Origin: Saprospiraceae bacterium
Lineage (GTDB): Bacteria > Bacteroidota > Bacteroidia > Chitinophagales > Saprospiraceae
Length of the DNA: 58,560 nt
NCBI GenBank assembly: GCA_015490715.1
Contig: WFXH01000063.1
Location: 1-58,560, forward strand
Reading direction: 5' to 3'
The notes under the pieces are model-generated. The model saw nothing but the letters and a program-made list of their open reading frames with translations, did no database searches and was not told the origin of the DNA. Positions 25,019-34,090 of the stretch are shown here, piece by piece. The translations under genes and the position numbers were made by a program. Within the stretch, counting starts at the first letter, position 1, and each line of letters begins with the position of its first letter.

Positions 25019-25741
25019 ATGGATCTCATCTCTCGGTGCATACATACCGGCCAATGGCTCTTCCGCCACCGCAGTTACTTGCCGCTGCTGATCATCGTGC
25101 CTGGGCTCTTCATCTACACGTATACCGATTATACCGTTCTGCCAATAAAGGAGAGCACATACGAGTGGTTTTGTGTGGCCGTGGGTTTGCTCGGCCTCGG
25201 CATACGCGTGTGGACGATTGGCTATGCCCCTGCCGGGACCTCTGGGCGCAACACCCAAGAGCAAATAGCCGATCGCCTCAACACGGAAGGGCCCTATTCT
25301 GTGGTGCGCCACCCGCTATACCTCGGCAACTTCTTCATGTGGATCGCCGTAGCACTCTGGATTGGTCACCTGTACTTTCTCATCATCACTGTACTGGTCT
25401 TTTGGTTGTACTACGAACGCATCATGGTTGCCGAAGAGGCCTTTCTTCGTCAGCGCTTCGGCCAACAATTTTATCAATGGGCAAAAAGCACGCCTGCATT
25501 CTTCCCGTGTTCCCTCAAGATCAAGAGTAGCCCCTCTACCTTCCAATGGCGCAAAGTCATCTATCAGGAGAGCAACGGACTTGCGGCACTGTTCCTCTTA
25601 TTCGCCCTACTGGATGGGATCGGTGCACAAATTCAGCACCCCTACCATCCGCGTCCCAATAATGTCCTCTACCTGCTCGCGGCACTGTCGTTGCTCCTTC
25701 TCATCGGCCGAAAAATCGCCTTGAAGCGTCCTCCTTCGTAA
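25019..25741 (+). CDS. isoprenylcysteine carboxyl methyltransferase (ICMT)-like membrane protein
   Basis: This 240-residue protein has several membrane helices (YLPLLIIVPGLFIYTY, FCVAVGLLGLGIRVW and others). Its core resembles the ICMT/PEMT family of membrane methyltransferases: NTEGPYSVVRHPLYLGNFFM (the RHPxY motif) followed by YYERIMVAEEAFLRQRFG. Bacterial members methylate unknown, probably lipid or small-molecule, substrates with SAM. Two more hydrophobic helices close the protein. I place the start at ATG 25019 because of the -7 box 20 nt upstream and because the preceding open frame crosses a strong terminator. Confidence 0.8.
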   Translation: MDLISRCIHTGQWLFRHRSYLPLLIIVPGLFIYTYTDYTVLPIKESTYEWFCVAVGLLGLGIRVWTIGYAPAGTSGRNTQEQIADRLNTEGPYSVVRHPLYLGNFFMWIAVALWIGHLYFLIITVLVFWLYYERIMVAEEAFLRQRFGQQFYQWAKSTPAFFPCSLKIKSSPSTFQWRKVIYQESNGLAALFLLFALLDGIGAQIQHPYHPRPNNVLYLLAALSLLLLIGRKIALKRPPS

Positions 25742-25789
25742 AATGGTGTATGTGGGAGCCAACGCGCATCACTAAGAGGATAAAAGACA

Positions 25790-25830
25790 ACCATTTCATA
25801 CATATAATAAATCAGCAGGTATGAAATGGC
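25790..25830. repeat. inverted pair of the dispersed 12-mer forming a hairpin
   Basis: ACCATTTCATAC (25790-25801, exact on the minus strand) and GTATGAAATGGC (25819-25830, one mismatch) are inverted around a 17-nt loop. Pairing extends outward to ACA/TGT. It lies downstream of the ICMT-like gene, where a transcript end is expected. Confidence 0.8.
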
Positions 25831-25974
25831 TGTTCTAACATCTCCAAAGTACCCTCAATCTTTCACTTCACAATTGCTCTTCCCTCGGATAGGTGTATTG
25901 ATTTTGGTTAGGTGGGGGTCGTGCCCTATGCCCATTCGCAATGGGAAGGCTGTTTGGTCGTTGTATCATTGTAG

Positions 25975-25990
25975 CAGATGAAAATCTGCA
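25975..25990 (+). other. small hairpin at the start of the peptide-binding lipoprotein gene
   Basis: GCAGAT-GAAA-ATCTGC is a perfect 6-bp stem with a GAAA tetraloop. It encloses ATG 25978 and might mask it, which would favour ATG 26008. Confidence 0.4.
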
Positions 25991-27771
25991 CGTCAAAGCC
26001 ATATCCCATGAACAGTGCATTTTGCAATGCAGGGGCTGGTCTGCGACGATGGGTAGGGGCACTTTGCGCGATTGCAATCGTGCTGGGAGGATGCCGCTCG
26101 CCGTCGTCGAATCGCAGCGGTGAGGATCAGGTTTTGGAGCTGCGCTTGGCTTCGGAGCCGGATCGCATCCACCCGATGCTGTCGCGGCGAAGTGTGTCGA
26201 CCTTGGTTGAGCGCCAGATTTTCCTGCCGCTCATGCAATTTCACCCACGCGACTTGTCGCTCGTACCCGTACTGCTCGAAACAGCACCAGCAATAACCGA
26301 CGACACCATTGAGGGAAGACCACTCTGGCGATACACCATGCGATTACGCCCCTCCGCCCAATGGCAAGATGGCACACCAGTCACGGGGTACGATTACCTC
26401 TTCACGATCAAGGCAGCGCTCAATCCCCTCTTGCAAAACAACCAATGGCGGCGCTACGCCGAAGTCATCGACAGCGTGCAGATCGACTCGGCCGACCCGA
26501 AACACTTCCACGTATGGGTCCAGCCCGGCTTGTTTAGCTACATCATCGCCTGCAACCTCGAACTGTACCCCGAACACTATTACGACTCAGCCCATCTCTT
26601 GCGCCCGTATGCCCTTCGCGCATTGAAGCAGCTTGACGACAGTGGGGATACAGTCCTCAAGACCTTTGCCCATCGCTTCAGTGCTTCTCGGCTGTCTCGA
26701 AAACCGATGGGCTGCGGTCCGTTCTACCTCGATGAGTGGATACCGCAGCACCGCATTACCTTGCAGCGCGTCCCACAATGGTGGGGGCAACACCTCGAAG
26801 ATGAAGTGGACATCTTCCGCGTCAATCCCACTGCGCTCGTGTTTCACATCATTGAGGATGAAATCTCCGCTGTCGAACTGCTCAAACAGGGGAAGCTGCA
26901 CATCGTGTACGACATCTCCCCCGGGCTGTTTGTCCGTCTTAAAGGGGCCAAATCATCGGAGGTAAAGACCTTTACGCCTACGGCCATGCGCTATTACTAC
27001 GTCGTAATCAACAATCGGCATCTCATCCTTCGAAATCGGGATGTGCGTCGGGCTTTGGCGCACTGTGTCGATGTGCATGCCTTTATCGACTACGCCTTGG
27101 AGGGGCTGGGGATACCCGTCACAGGGCCGATACATCCCACCAAACCCTATGCACTTCGCCTTCCATCCATTGCGATGGATCTCGAGCAGGCTCGGCGGCT
27201 CTTACACAAGAGTGGCTGGAAAGATAGCGATGGTGATGGGATACGCGATTCGCTGATCCACGGTCGGCGTCGCAAGTTGGTTTTGGACTTGTGGATCACG
27301 GGGAGTGAAACATCTCGCAAGTTTGCGTTGACACTTAAGCAAAACGCCGCAAAAGCGGGGATCGATATCGACATCCGCCAAAGTCGATTGCGCGACATCC
27401 TCCAGCGGATCTATAATGGCGACTTTGCCCTTGCGCCACTCTCTATTCGCCAATCCCCTGGCCTGGACGAGCTCGGCAATACGTGGCACAGCCGACACTG
27501 GCCACCACACGGAAAAAACTTCTGTTACTACAGCAATCCACAAGTCGATGTCTGGCTGGACTCCCTACACCTCGTGCGCGATACAACTTCCCTGTATCGA
27601 CTGTACGACAACATCCAGCGCGCGATCTACGACGACCAGCCCGCCGTCTTTTTAGCCGCACCGCAAGAGCGAATAGCCGTGCACAGGTATGTAGAGCTAT
27701 CCCAAACGCCAATTCCGCCGGGTTTTTATCTCAATTGGACAAAATTGCATACCTTCGTCGAGCATCAATAG
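25978..27771 (+). CDS. ABC transporter substrate-binding lipoprotein (SBP_bac_5, peptide/nickel type)
   Basis: The product is a periplasmic-side solute receptor of the oligopeptide family, 597 residues from this ATG or 587 from ATG 26008. The latter gives a better-sized signal. The lipobox VLGGC precedes the mature Cys. Family landmarks include LVERQIFLPLMQFHPRD, LRPSAQWQDGTPVTGYDYLF, the RDVRRALAHCVD segment and a C-terminal LWITGSE..RKFALTLKQNAAKAG region. No permease or ATPase genes adjoin it. This is common for Bacteroidota members, which may serve a distant transporter. SCP2 follows 24 nt downstream. Confidence 0.88.
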   Translation: MKICTSKPYPMNSAFCNAGAGLRRWVGALCAIAIVLGGCRSPSSNRSGEDQVLELRLASEPDRIHPMLSRRSVSTLVERQIFLPLMQFHPRDLSLVPVLLETAPAITDDTIEGRPLWRYTMRLRPSAQWQDGTPVTGYDYLFTIKAALNPLLQNNQWRRYAEVIDSVQIDSADPKHFHVWVQPGLFSYIIACNLELYPEHYYDSAHLLRPYALRALKQLDDSGDTVLKTFAHRFSASRLSRKPMGCGPFYLDEWIPQHRITLQRVPQWWGQHLEDEVDIFRVNPTALVFHIIEDEISAVELLKQGKLHIVYDISPGLFVRLKGAKSSEVKTFTPTAMRYYYVVINNRHLILRNRDVRRALAHCVDVHAFIDYALEGLGIPVTGPIHPTKPYALRLPSIAMDLEQARRLLHKSGWKDSDGDGIRDSLIHGRRRKLVLDLWITGSETSRKFALTLKQNAAKAGIDIDIRQSRLRDILQRIYNGDFALAPLSIRQSPGLDELGNTWHSRHWPPHGKNFCYYSNPQVDVWLDSLHLVRDTTSLYRLYDNIQRAIYDDQPAVFLAAPQERIAVHRYVELSQTPIPPGFYLNWTKLHTFVEHQ

Positions 27772-27795
27772 AGGAAAATCCTAAATGCGCATGGA

Positions 27796-28113
27796 ATGAC
27801 AGCAAGAGAATTCTTTGAATCCCTACCCGACAAGATCAACGCCGATGCAGTCAAAGATATGCAGACGGTCTTTCACTTCGACCTTTCGGGTGAGGGAGGA
27901 GGACAATACACCCTTCGCCTCCAGGATGGTCAGTTGAGCATCGAAGAGGGCCTCCAAGGCGAAGCCAAATGCGTGGTACGCAGTTCCGCAGAAGACTTTA
28001 TGGCCCTGGTCACAGGCAAACTCAATCCGATGATGGCCATGATGACGGGCAAGGTAAAGATCAGCAACCCGGCTGAAATGGTCAAATACGCCAAACTCTT
28101 CGGCCTGATGTAG
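27796..28113 (+). CDS. SCP2 sterol-binding domain protein
   Basis: This single-domain, 105-residue protein has the SCP2 fold. An N-terminal helix (REFFESLPDKIN) is followed by beta strands (VFHFDLSGEGGGQYTLRL). The C-terminal signature is CVVRSSAEDFMALVTGKLNP, with the MMTGKVKI strand and NPAEMVKYAKLF helix. It forms a hydrophobic pocket that binds lipids or acyl chains; the ligand is unknown. It lies 24 nt after the peptide-binding lipoprotein gene on the same strand, convergent with selD. Confidence 0.88.
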   Translation: MTAREFFESLPDKINADAVKDMQTVFHFDLSGEGGGQYTLRLQDGQLSIEEGLQGEAKCVVRSSAEDFMALVTGKLNPMMAMMTGKVKISNPAEMVKYAKLFGLM

Positions 28114-28130
28114 GCCGATAAGGGAGCTTC

Positions 28131-29174
28131 TCATCCCTCTATGCGAATACGCGGTCGGCCTTCGACGTGGGCCTCGATGGTACCGATGTGCCAGACCTGT
28201 TGGCCGTGTTGGGTGTTGACCTGGAGAAATTCGTCAACGCCTTCAGGGGCTACGGTGACGAGCAGTCCGCCGCTCGTCTGCGGATCGCAAAGCAGGCGCA
28301 CCTGCATCTCTGTCAAGGGGGGCAGGTATTGGCGGTAGCTGTCGTAATTTTTAGCTGTGTTGCCGGGCTGGATGCCGGCTTCGAGGTAAGGATCAATGCC
28401 CTCTATGCGCGGTATCTTCTGCCAGTAGATCTGGGCAGCCACTTCCGAATGGCGGCATATTTCGAGGAGGTGGCCAACCAGGCCAAAGCCCGTCACGTCG
28501 GTCATGGCATGGACACTTGTAAGAGCCCCATAGTGGCGGCCCATGGCATTGAGCGTAGTCATTAACTCCACTACTTTATGCACGATATCGGGCGTCGCGC
28601 GCTTGCGCTTGATGGCCGTAGTCAGCACGCCAATGCCCAGCGGTTTGGTCAAGAAAATGTGGTCGCCCACCTGGGCCCCGCTATTGGTCTTGACGTGACT
28701 GCGCGGGGCTCTGCCGGTCACAGCCAATCCGTAGAAGGGTTCCGGTGCGTCGATGCTGTGCCCTCCTGCCAGGGGAATGCCCGCCTTCCGACAACTCCAC
28801 AGCGCACCCCTGATGACTTCCGAAGCCAGCTCGATGGGCAGCTTCTTTATCGGCCATCCGAGTATCGAGATCGCCATCATCGGGGTACCGCCCATGGCAT
28901 AGATATCGCTCAAGGCATTCGCCGCTGCAATACGCCCAAAGTCGTAAGGATCGTCTACAATGGGCATAAAAAAATCAGTCGTGGATATGACGACTTCGCG
29001 CTCATCCCACCGCATGACGGCAGCATCATCGCCCGTATGTGTGCCGACGAGCAGCTGACCATTGGTCGGCGCAAAACCCACACTTTGAAGCATCTGCTCT
29101 AAGGAGGCAGGTGCAATCTTGCATCCACATCCCGCACCATGGCTGTACTCCGTCAGACGTATTTTATCGGTCAT
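28131..29174 (-). CDS. selD: selenide, water dikinase (selenophosphate synthetase), Cys form
   Basis: SelD makes selenophosphate from selenide and ATP, the selenium donor for tRNA and selenoproteins. The 347-residue product has the N-terminal active-site segment YSHGAGCGCKI, with Cys16 in place of selenocysteine and Lys19. The metal/ATP-binding segments are GDDAAVM, TTDFF, NALSDIYAMGGTP and AGGHSID, and the C-terminal DPQTSGGL loop closes it. It lies 37 nt downstream of selU on the same strand. Use of selenium for 2-selenouridine in tRNA is the obvious job; no selA or selB is visible here. Confidence 0.95.
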   Translation of the reverse strand: MTDKIRLTEYSHGAGCGCKIAPASLEQMLQSVGFAPTNGQLLVGTHTGDDAAVMRWDEREVVISTTDFFMPIVDDPYDFGRIAAANALSDIYAMGGTPMMAISILGWPIKKLPIELASEVIRGALWSCRKAGIPLAGGHSIDAPEPFYGLAVTGRAPRSHVKTNSGAQVGDHIFLTKPLGIGVLTTAIKRKRATPDIVHKVVELMTTLNAMGRHYGALTSVHAMTDVTGFGLVGHLLEICRHSEVAAQIYWQKIPRIEGIDPYLEAGIQPGNTAKNYDSYRQYLPPLTEMQVRLLCDPQTSGGLLVTVAPEGVDEFLQVNTQHGQQVWHIGTIEAHVEGRPRIRIEG

Positions 29175-29193
29175 GTTTGGCTGTTTTTTTTGC

Positions 29194-29205
29194 GTATGAA
29201 ATGGT
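29194..29205 (+). repeat. GTATRAAATNGT 12-mer between selU and selD
   Basis: GTATGAAATGGT, an exact match, lies on the strand opposite the two genes, in their 37-nt spacer. Confidence 0.75.
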
Positions 29206-29211
29206 GGTTCT

Positions 29212-30294
29212 TCATTCGATCGGCGCCCTGTGGTTTTGCTGTTTCACCTCTAACCGCTGACCAAGCTCCATCTGTTTTATACTTTTTAACTGCTGGGCAA
29301 TTTCAATCATTGGCTCCTCATTGACGTTGTGAAGGATCCGGATGGGATTAGGAGCATGGTCGCGCGCGTAGGTATACGTCTTATCGTAGTAATGGAGGGC
29401 AATTTGGGCAGCGCGGTGGTAATCGTCCTGGTGGAGGGCATCTAAAGCCTGACGATAGCGCAGGTCGCCGAGGCGCTTTCGTATCTTATCAAAGGCTGCG
29501 ATGAGTTCTTCTTTTGGAGCTCGGGCGTATTCGGCCACCAACGTCTCAACACGCCGATGCAGAGGTACCTCGAGGTCGATGCGAGGGGCATTCTGCATCT
29601 TTTGCCAAAGGATTTCGGGTATGGGCACTTTTCCGATTTGACGGCTCTCGGCTTCTACCCATATGGGTTTGGAGAGGTCCATTTTGGCGAGATGGTAGTA
29701 GATTTCATTAAAAAAGTGTTCGCCGCTGGGTTGGTCGGGGAGGAGGAGATGGCCAAAGGCCGAGCCGCGGTGGTGTGCCAAAGCTTCCAAATCGAGTACC
29801 TGCTCGCCGAGTTGTTGGAGATGATGAAGTATCTGGGTCTTACCGCTCCCTGTTTTGCCGCCCAGCACGATGAGCTGGAGCGGCATGTCTTCAAGGCGTC
29901 GGGTCATGGCGCGCCGAATAGCCTTGTACCCGCCTTCTACGACGACGACCGGCAAAGAGAGGAGCGAGAGCAACCACGCCATGCTCCGACTACGCATTCC
30001 GCCACGCCAACAATACATCCAGAGCGTCCGACAATCCTTCCACTCCAGTGCACGTTCTAACCAGTCCCTCATCTTAGGAGCGACGATCGACACGCCTTCG
30101 ATGAGGGCAGCTTCGCGGCCGCGTTGTTTGTAGAGTATTCCGACGATTTTGCGCTCTTCATCACTGAAGAGGGGGAAAGATACTGCAGTGGGTATATGCC
30201 CATGGCGGTATTCGGAAGGGCTGCGCACATCGAGGATCCGCTCGGTCTGCGCGGGATAGCGATCGAGAAAATCGTCCGCGCTGCAGTATCTCAT
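29212..30294 (-). CDS. selU: tRNA 2-selenouridine synthase
   Basis: The enzyme (also mnmH/ybbB) replaces sulfur of 2-thiouridine at tRNA position 34 with selenium, via geranylation. The 360-residue product has a rhodanese domain (1-125) with the catalytic Cys95 in MYCWRGGMRS. A P-loop domain follows, with Walker A GGKTGSGKT (145-153) and the conserved LDLEALAHHRGSAFG. It is immediately upstream of selD, the donor enzyme, which supports the function. The N-terminus RYCSADDFLDRYPAQTERILDVRSP in overlapping parts fits the family, so the start is secure. Confidence 0.93.
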   Translation of the reverse strand: MRYCSADDFLDRYPAQTERILDVRSPSEYRHGHIPTAVSFPLFSDEERKIVGILYKQRGREAALIEGVSIVAPKMRDWLERALEWKDCRTLWMYCWRGGMRSRSMAWLLSLLSLPVVVVEGGYKAIRRAMTRRLEDMPLQLIVLGGKTGSGKTQILHHLQQLGEQVLDLEALAHHRGSAFGHLLLPDQPSGEHFFNEIYYHLAKMDLSKPIWVEAESRQIGKVPIPEILWQKMQNAPRIDLEVPLHRRVETLVAEYARAPKEELIAAFDKIRKRLGDLRYRQALDALHQDDYHRAAQIALHYYDKTYTYARDHAPNPIRILHNVNEEPMIEIAQQLKSIKQMELGQRLEVKQQNHRAPIE

Positions 30295-30345
30295 GGTTGT
30301 GTTTGTTCTAAAGTGCCCTACGGCACCATCATTACAACGCGCAAG

Positions 30346-30816
30346 CTACATGGGCGGTTTGATCATCGGCAGCTTGGCGAGCTCTTCTTCTTCTTTGGTC
30401 ACGCTAAAGGCACCGAGAAAGCCTCCGCTGGCCTTGGCAATCTGTAGGGCAAAGGTGCGCCAGCTCTTGTACAATTCCGAAGCCGTAGCAATATCGAGTT
30501 TGGCCAGCACATCGTTGAGCTGGGCAAGCTTTTCGCTAAAATACGCGATGCGTTGATCATAATCTTCAGGAGCCTCGGAGAGCAAATCTTTGATGCGCTG
30601 GTCCATGATGGCTGCAGCATCGGCGTAGATTTCGTGGAGGGGATTGTCTTTGAGATAGCTGCGGATATACGTGAGCTTTTCTGCAAATTGTATCTCTTTA
30701 TCGTCAATAGAGCCATCTGCACTGGCTATGAGCAAGGTAATATAGGGCAATGCATCGATGAGGAGCTGTTTTTCTTGCTCTGTCAGATGTGCAAACGGAT
30801 TGGGTTTTGCATGCAT
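30346..30816 (-). CDS. TerB-like helical protein
   Basis: This 156-residue all-alpha protein contains, near its N-terminus, PYITLLIASADGSIDDKEI followed by the QFAEKLTYIRSYL helix. The segment is characteristic of TerB/DjlA-type metal-binding helical domains. The rest is helical (about 75-140). The function is unknown, although TerB relatives are linked to tellurite and stress response. I chose ATG 30816 (MHAKPNPFAHLTEQEK). The frame is open to 30873, but those codons look non-coding. It lies between tRNA-Met and selU on the same strand. Confidence 0.7.
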   Translation of the reverse strand: MHAKPNPFAHLTEQEKQLLIDALPYITLLIASADGSIDDKEIQFAEKLTYIRSYLKDNPLHEIYADAAAIMDQRIKDLLSEAPEDYDQRIAYFSEKLAQLNDVLAKLDIATASELYKSWRTFALQIAKASGGFLGAFSVTKEEEELAKLPMIKPPM

Positions 30817-30893
30817 TGGGCTTCGGTATTTTCCTTTTTGCTCGTGCTCATGTTTCGCTTGAGCTCCACACACTTTGTCGGAGCGGGTCCCTG

Positions 30894-30967
30894 TAGCGTG
30901 GGAGGGACTTGAACCCTCGACCTCAGGATTATGAATCCTGCGCTCTAACCAGCTGAGCTACCACGCC
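30894..30967 (-). tRNA. tRNA-Met (anticodon CAT), elongator type
   Basis: The minus strand reads as a full cloverleaf: acceptor GGCGTGG / CCACGCT, D-arm GCTCAGCTGGTTAGAGC, anticodon arm CAGGA-TTCATAA-TCCTG and T-arm GAGGGTTCAAGTCCCTC. G1 faces U72. The initiator-type run of three G-C pairs in the anticodon stem is absent, so elongator Met is favoured. CAT could also be an Ile tRNA read after lysidine modification. CCA is not encoded. Confidence 0.93.
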
Positions 30968-30975
30968 AAGCCTAT

Positions 30976-31734
30976 TTACTCGCTCTCTTCTTTGGCGAAG
31001 AGGGCCTCTTCGTCGACCAGTACGCGCCCACAATGCTCGCAGGTGATGATCTGCCGCATGATTTTGACATCGAGTTGTACCTGAGGAGGCAATTTGTAAT
31101 GACATCCACCACAGGCTCCCCGATCGATGGTCACAACGGCAAGCTTGTTCTTATAGCGCTCTTTAACGCGGTCGTAGGCGCGCAAGAGCCGATCATCGAT
31201 CTTTTTGCGAGCTTTTTCGATTTTCTTGAGTAAGCGCTCTTGGTCCTTTTCGGTCTTCTCAATGATCTTGTCGAGCTCGAGGCGTTTCTTTTCGAGGATC
31301 TTCTTGTTTTCTTCGATGCGCGCATTGACTTCCTCCAGCTCTCGCTCGACGATGGAGTATTGTTGAAAATACTCGTCGTGTCGCTTTTTAGCTGTCTCCA
31401 ACTCGAGCTCCATGAGTTCTATTTCCTTGAGGAGCGTATTGTACTCTCGGTTATTCTTGACCTTGTTGATCTTTTCTTCATATTTGGCTTTGGTCAATCG
31501 GCTCTCTTCCATACGGCGCTCGTAGTGGAGCACTTCTTCGCGTAACTCTTTGAGCTTTTCATTGAGCTTGTCGCGGCGCGTCTCTAAGCCGCTGATTTCA
31601 TCTTCGAGATCTTGCACTTCCATGGGCAAGGTGCCCTTGAGGACCTCAATTTCATTATAGGCATTGTCGATTTGTTGAAGCTCGTACAGCTCCATGAGCT
31701 TTTCACGAACGGTGAGTTCTGCAGTTTGCGCCAT
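30976..31734 (-). CDS. coiled-coil protein with C-terminal C4 zinc ribbon (CdsZ/zf-RING_7 family)
   Basis: The 252-residue protein is almost wholly coiled coil (about 10-200). Its C-terminal zinc ribbon has CGGC and CEHCG pairs separated by the conserved HYKLPPQVQLDVKIMRQI segment. This is the widespread family of predicted nucleic-acid-associated proteins (TIGR/COG1579 type). The role is unproven. A -7 box inside the end of the upstream nif3-like gene suggests its own promoter. tRNA-Met follows within 10 nt. Confidence 0.88.
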   Translation of the reverse strand: MAQTAELTVREKLMELYELQQIDNAYNEIEVLKGTLPMEVQDLEDEISGLETRRDKLNEKLKELREEVLHYERRMEESRLTKAKYEEKINKVKNNREYNTLLKEIELMELELETAKKRHDEYFQQYSIVERELEEVNARIEENKKILEKKRLELDKIIEKTEKDQERLLKKIEKARKKIDDRLLRAYDRVKERYKNKLAVVTIDRGACGGCHYKLPPQVQLDVKIMRQIITCEHCGRVLVDEEALFAKEESE

Positions 31735-31749
31735 AATGCCGTCAGCTTT

Positions 31750-32562
31750 TCAGAGATAGTGCACCGGATTGGTGACATGCCTGGTCACGTGGCACGCAAA
31801 GGTAGTAAATTTTTCCCTTATCATTTCTTTTAACAGCTCCATGGTAAATTGTTCACTCTCATAGTGGCCGATATCGACGATGACGATCTTGCCGTCGGCA
31901 ATAAAAAACTCGTGGTACTTAAAATCCGCCGAAATATACATCTGGGCTCCCGCTTGAATGGCGGTGCGCAGTAAAAAACTACCCGCTCCCCCGCAAAGGG
32001 CAACGATACGGAGCGGCTCCTCGGGTAAAGCCGTGTGTTTGAGACAAGCTACTCGCATCGTCTTTTTGACCTTGTGGAGAAAGTCCTCAAAGGGCATGGG
32101 CTCGGGAAGCTCACCAATGAGCCCCGTACCGATGAGCTCTGGGGGGCAATCGTACGCCACATCGGCTGGTGGAGCCTTGGGCTGCAGTGCCCGATAGTTG
32201 ACCACTCCGAGCATTTCGGCTATGCGCGTATTGACCCCGCGCATGAGCGTATTGTCCAAATTGGTGTGTATAGCATAGATGGCGATATCGTGTTTGATCG
32301 CCAGGGCGATGCACCGTTGGATGTAGTTTTCGCCCGTGAGACGCTTAATCCCTTGAAAGATCAGGGGATGATGGCTGACGATGAGATTACAGCCCCTTTC
32401 GATGGCTTCCGACACGACGGCTTCCGTCACATCCAGACAAATCAACACGCCCTGTATCTCGCGGGAGGCATCGCCTATAATGAGTCCGCTGTTGTCGTAC
32501 GACTCTTGGAGCGAAAGTGGAGCAATGTGTTCCAAATAATCGGTCAACTCTTTTATGCGCAT
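31750..32562 (-). CDS. Nif3-like dinuclear metal-centre hexameric protein
   Basis: The 270-residue product is the compact form of the Nif3/YbgI family, without the PII-like insertion frequent in Bacteroidota. Metal-binding residues are in IVSHHPLIF (His64, His65), the HTNLDNT segment (about 98-104) and the late DIGHYESEQ. Related proteins include GTP cyclohydrolase 1 type 2 homologues, but a physiological reaction is not settled. It overlaps the rfaE2 gene by 10 nt on the same strand. Confidence 0.9.
   Translation of the reverse strand: MRIKELTDYLEHIAPLSLQESYDNSGLIIGDASREIQGVLICLDVTEAVVSEAIERGCNLIVSHHPLIFQGIKRLTGENYIQRCIALAIKHDIAIYAIHTNLDNTLMRGVNTRIAEMLGVVNYRALQPKAPPADVAYDCPPELIGTGLIGELPEPMPFEDFLHKVKKTMRVACLKHTALPEEPLRIVALCGGAGSFLLRTAIQAGAQMYISADFKYHEFFIADGKIVIVDIGHYESEQFTMELLKEMIREKFTTFACHVTRHVTNPVHYL
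31797..31804 (-). promoter_or_regulatory. -7 box (TACCTTTG) inside the end of the nif3-like gene
   Basis: Plus-strand CAAAGGTA reads TACCTTTG on the minus strand, 62 nt before the zinc-ribbon gene start at 31734. Confidence 0.45.
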
Positions 32563-33053
32563 CGATCGATGATTTGCTCAATGATGCTGCTGCTCGAATA
32601 CCCCTCCTCGAGGTCGACAAAGTGCACCGAGCCTCCTCGGGCTTGGACCAGCTCTGCTCCCACTACCTCTTTACCCTGCCAATCGGCTCCCTTGATGAGC
32701 ACATCGGGCTCTAACGCGCGTATCAACCGTTCCGGCGTCGGCTCATCAAAGACGACGACCATATCGACGGGCAGCAGAGCAGCTACCGCCAGGGCACGAC
32801 TGTGTTGATCTACCACCGGTCGGCATCCACCCTTGATCTGCCGAATAGAGCGATCACTGTTGAGGCCGACAATGAGGACATCTCCATAGGCCTTGGCCTG
32901 TCCCAACAGCTTGATGTGCCCCGCATGGAGGAGGTCAAAACAGCCGTTGGTAAAGATGATCTTGCGCCCCTTGAGCCGCTCGCCGCGCACTCTTCGTTGG
33001 GCCTCCTCAACATCTACGATTCTTCGCTGAATCAATGCATACATATCCGTCAT
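32553..33053 (-). CDS. rfaE2: D-glycero-beta-D-manno-heptose 1-phosphate adenylyltransferase (RfaE2/HldE C-terminal type)
   Basis: This nucleotidyltransferase of 166 residues has the family motif FTNGCFDLLHAGHI (HxGH at 43-46) and the late YSSSSIIEQI segment, like the cytidylyltransferase domain of HldE. It would activate heptose 1-phosphate for ADP-heptose synthesis, used in the LPS core. The kinase half is not fused and is not nearby, as in split RfaE1/RfaE2 organisms. ATG 33053 overlaps the upstream stop (ATGA), so it is translationally coupled. The frame is open further upstream but lies within the flippase gene. Confidence 0.88.
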   Translation of the reverse strand: MTDMYALIQRRIVDVEEAQRRVRGERLKGRKIIFTNGCFDLLHAGHIKLLGQAKAYGDVLIVGLNSDRSIRQIKGGCRPVVDQHSRALAVAALLPVDMVVVFDEPTPERLIRALEPDVLIKGADWQGKEVVGAELVQARGGSVHFVDLEEGYSSSSIIEQIIDRCA

Positions 33054-34090
33054 GGCTCCGTAAGGGATTTTGTCTGTTTCCATCCAAAATAGGCCAGTGC
33101 AATGAGTCCGAAGAGGACATTGCAAAAGATCTGCACCGAAAAGAAGTTGATCATCGAATAGCTAAAGGCCGATATTTCGTCGATGCCGTAGTGCTTTAAG
33201 GCCTGCATCACCATAAAATGGAAAGAGCCCATCCCGCCAGGGAAAGGCGCAATCATCCCCAATGCACCAAAATCAAAGGTCACAAAGGCCTCTTTGGGTC
33301 CGAGATGATGCGTCGGCTCATAACTGAGCAGACAAAACCACATCATCAGAAAATACATCGCCCATATGCCCAAGGTGTACATTACAAACCGCACAGGCCT
33401 TTCGATATGTCGCAAACTGAGCATGGCTCGAAAAAATTTCGTAGCTCGCTGTCGGAATGTGCGTATCAACTTCCACTTTCTCCACTGGTGATGCGTCAGC
33501 ACGATGACCAACAGCAGCGATCCGGCTGCTAGTCCCGTCATACCATCCAGCCGGCCAAACAATGCCTCGAAGCCGTACATAAGCCACTGCATCAACGCAT
33601 CAAATTCGAGCCACAGGCCGAAGAGCAGAAAGATTCCCAACATCAACAGATCCAAAATGCGGTCGGTCACTGTGGTACCAAGTGTGACCTCTATGGGTAT
33701 GTGATCCATGCGTGCCACTGCCCCGGCGCGCACAATTTCACCCACACGAGGCAGTCCGAGATTGGCAAAATACCCGAGCATGATCCCGTAAAAGGCACTC
33801 CAAAAGCGCAGGCGATAGCCCATCGGCCGAATGAGCATCTGCCAGCGCCATGCGCGCAGCACATTGCTCCACATAAAGGCCACCAGCACCATCACCAACC
33901 AGAAGAAGTCGACCGATGTGAAATCGGTCCAAAGCCTTTGCCACAGACGACAAGAGTCGTCCGACAGTCCCATCTCGGCACATTGCAGCGCATAGCTCTT
34001 GCTCAACCTGCGGTAGAGCCATAGGAGAATACCTGCTCCGGCCCCGGTGAAGAGGACAAAAATTGCCGCTTTATGCAGTGCGGATTTCAA
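33050..34090 (-). CDS. flippase-like membrane protein (LPG synthase TM / UPF0104 family)
   Basis: This 346-residue multispanning protein has about eight helices. Family landmarks are [36 protein letters not shown] with the conserved LPRxGE motif, [17 protein letters not shown] and the C-terminal [18 protein letters not shown]. It corresponds to the membrane part of lysylphosphatidylglycerol synthases, also found alone as a putative lipid flippase. The substrate is unknown. It overlaps panD by 20 nt and rfaE2 by 4 nt, so it sits in the middle of a tight operon. Confidence 0.88.
   Translation of the reverse strand: MKSALHKAAIFVLFTGAGAGILLWLYRRLSKSYALQCAEMGLSDDSCRLWQRLWTDFTSVDFFWLVMVLVAFMWSNVLRAWRWQMLIRPMGYRLRFWSAFYGIMLGYFANLGLPRVGEIVRAGAVARMDHIPIEVTLGTTVTDRILDLLMLGIFLLFGLWLEFDALMQWLMYGFEALFGRLDGMTGLAAGSLLLVIVLTHHQWRKWKLIRTFRQRATKFFRAMLSLRHIERPVRFVMYTLGIWAMYFLMMWFCLLSYEPTHHLGPKEAFVTFDFGALGMIAPFPGGMGSFHFMVMQALKHYGIDEISAFSYSMINFFSVQIFCNVLFGLIALAYFGWKQTKSLTEP

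Noticed and set aside
28131-29174. SelD as a selenoprotein
   Set aside because: The active-site codon encodes Cys (GCGCK), not an in-frame UGA.
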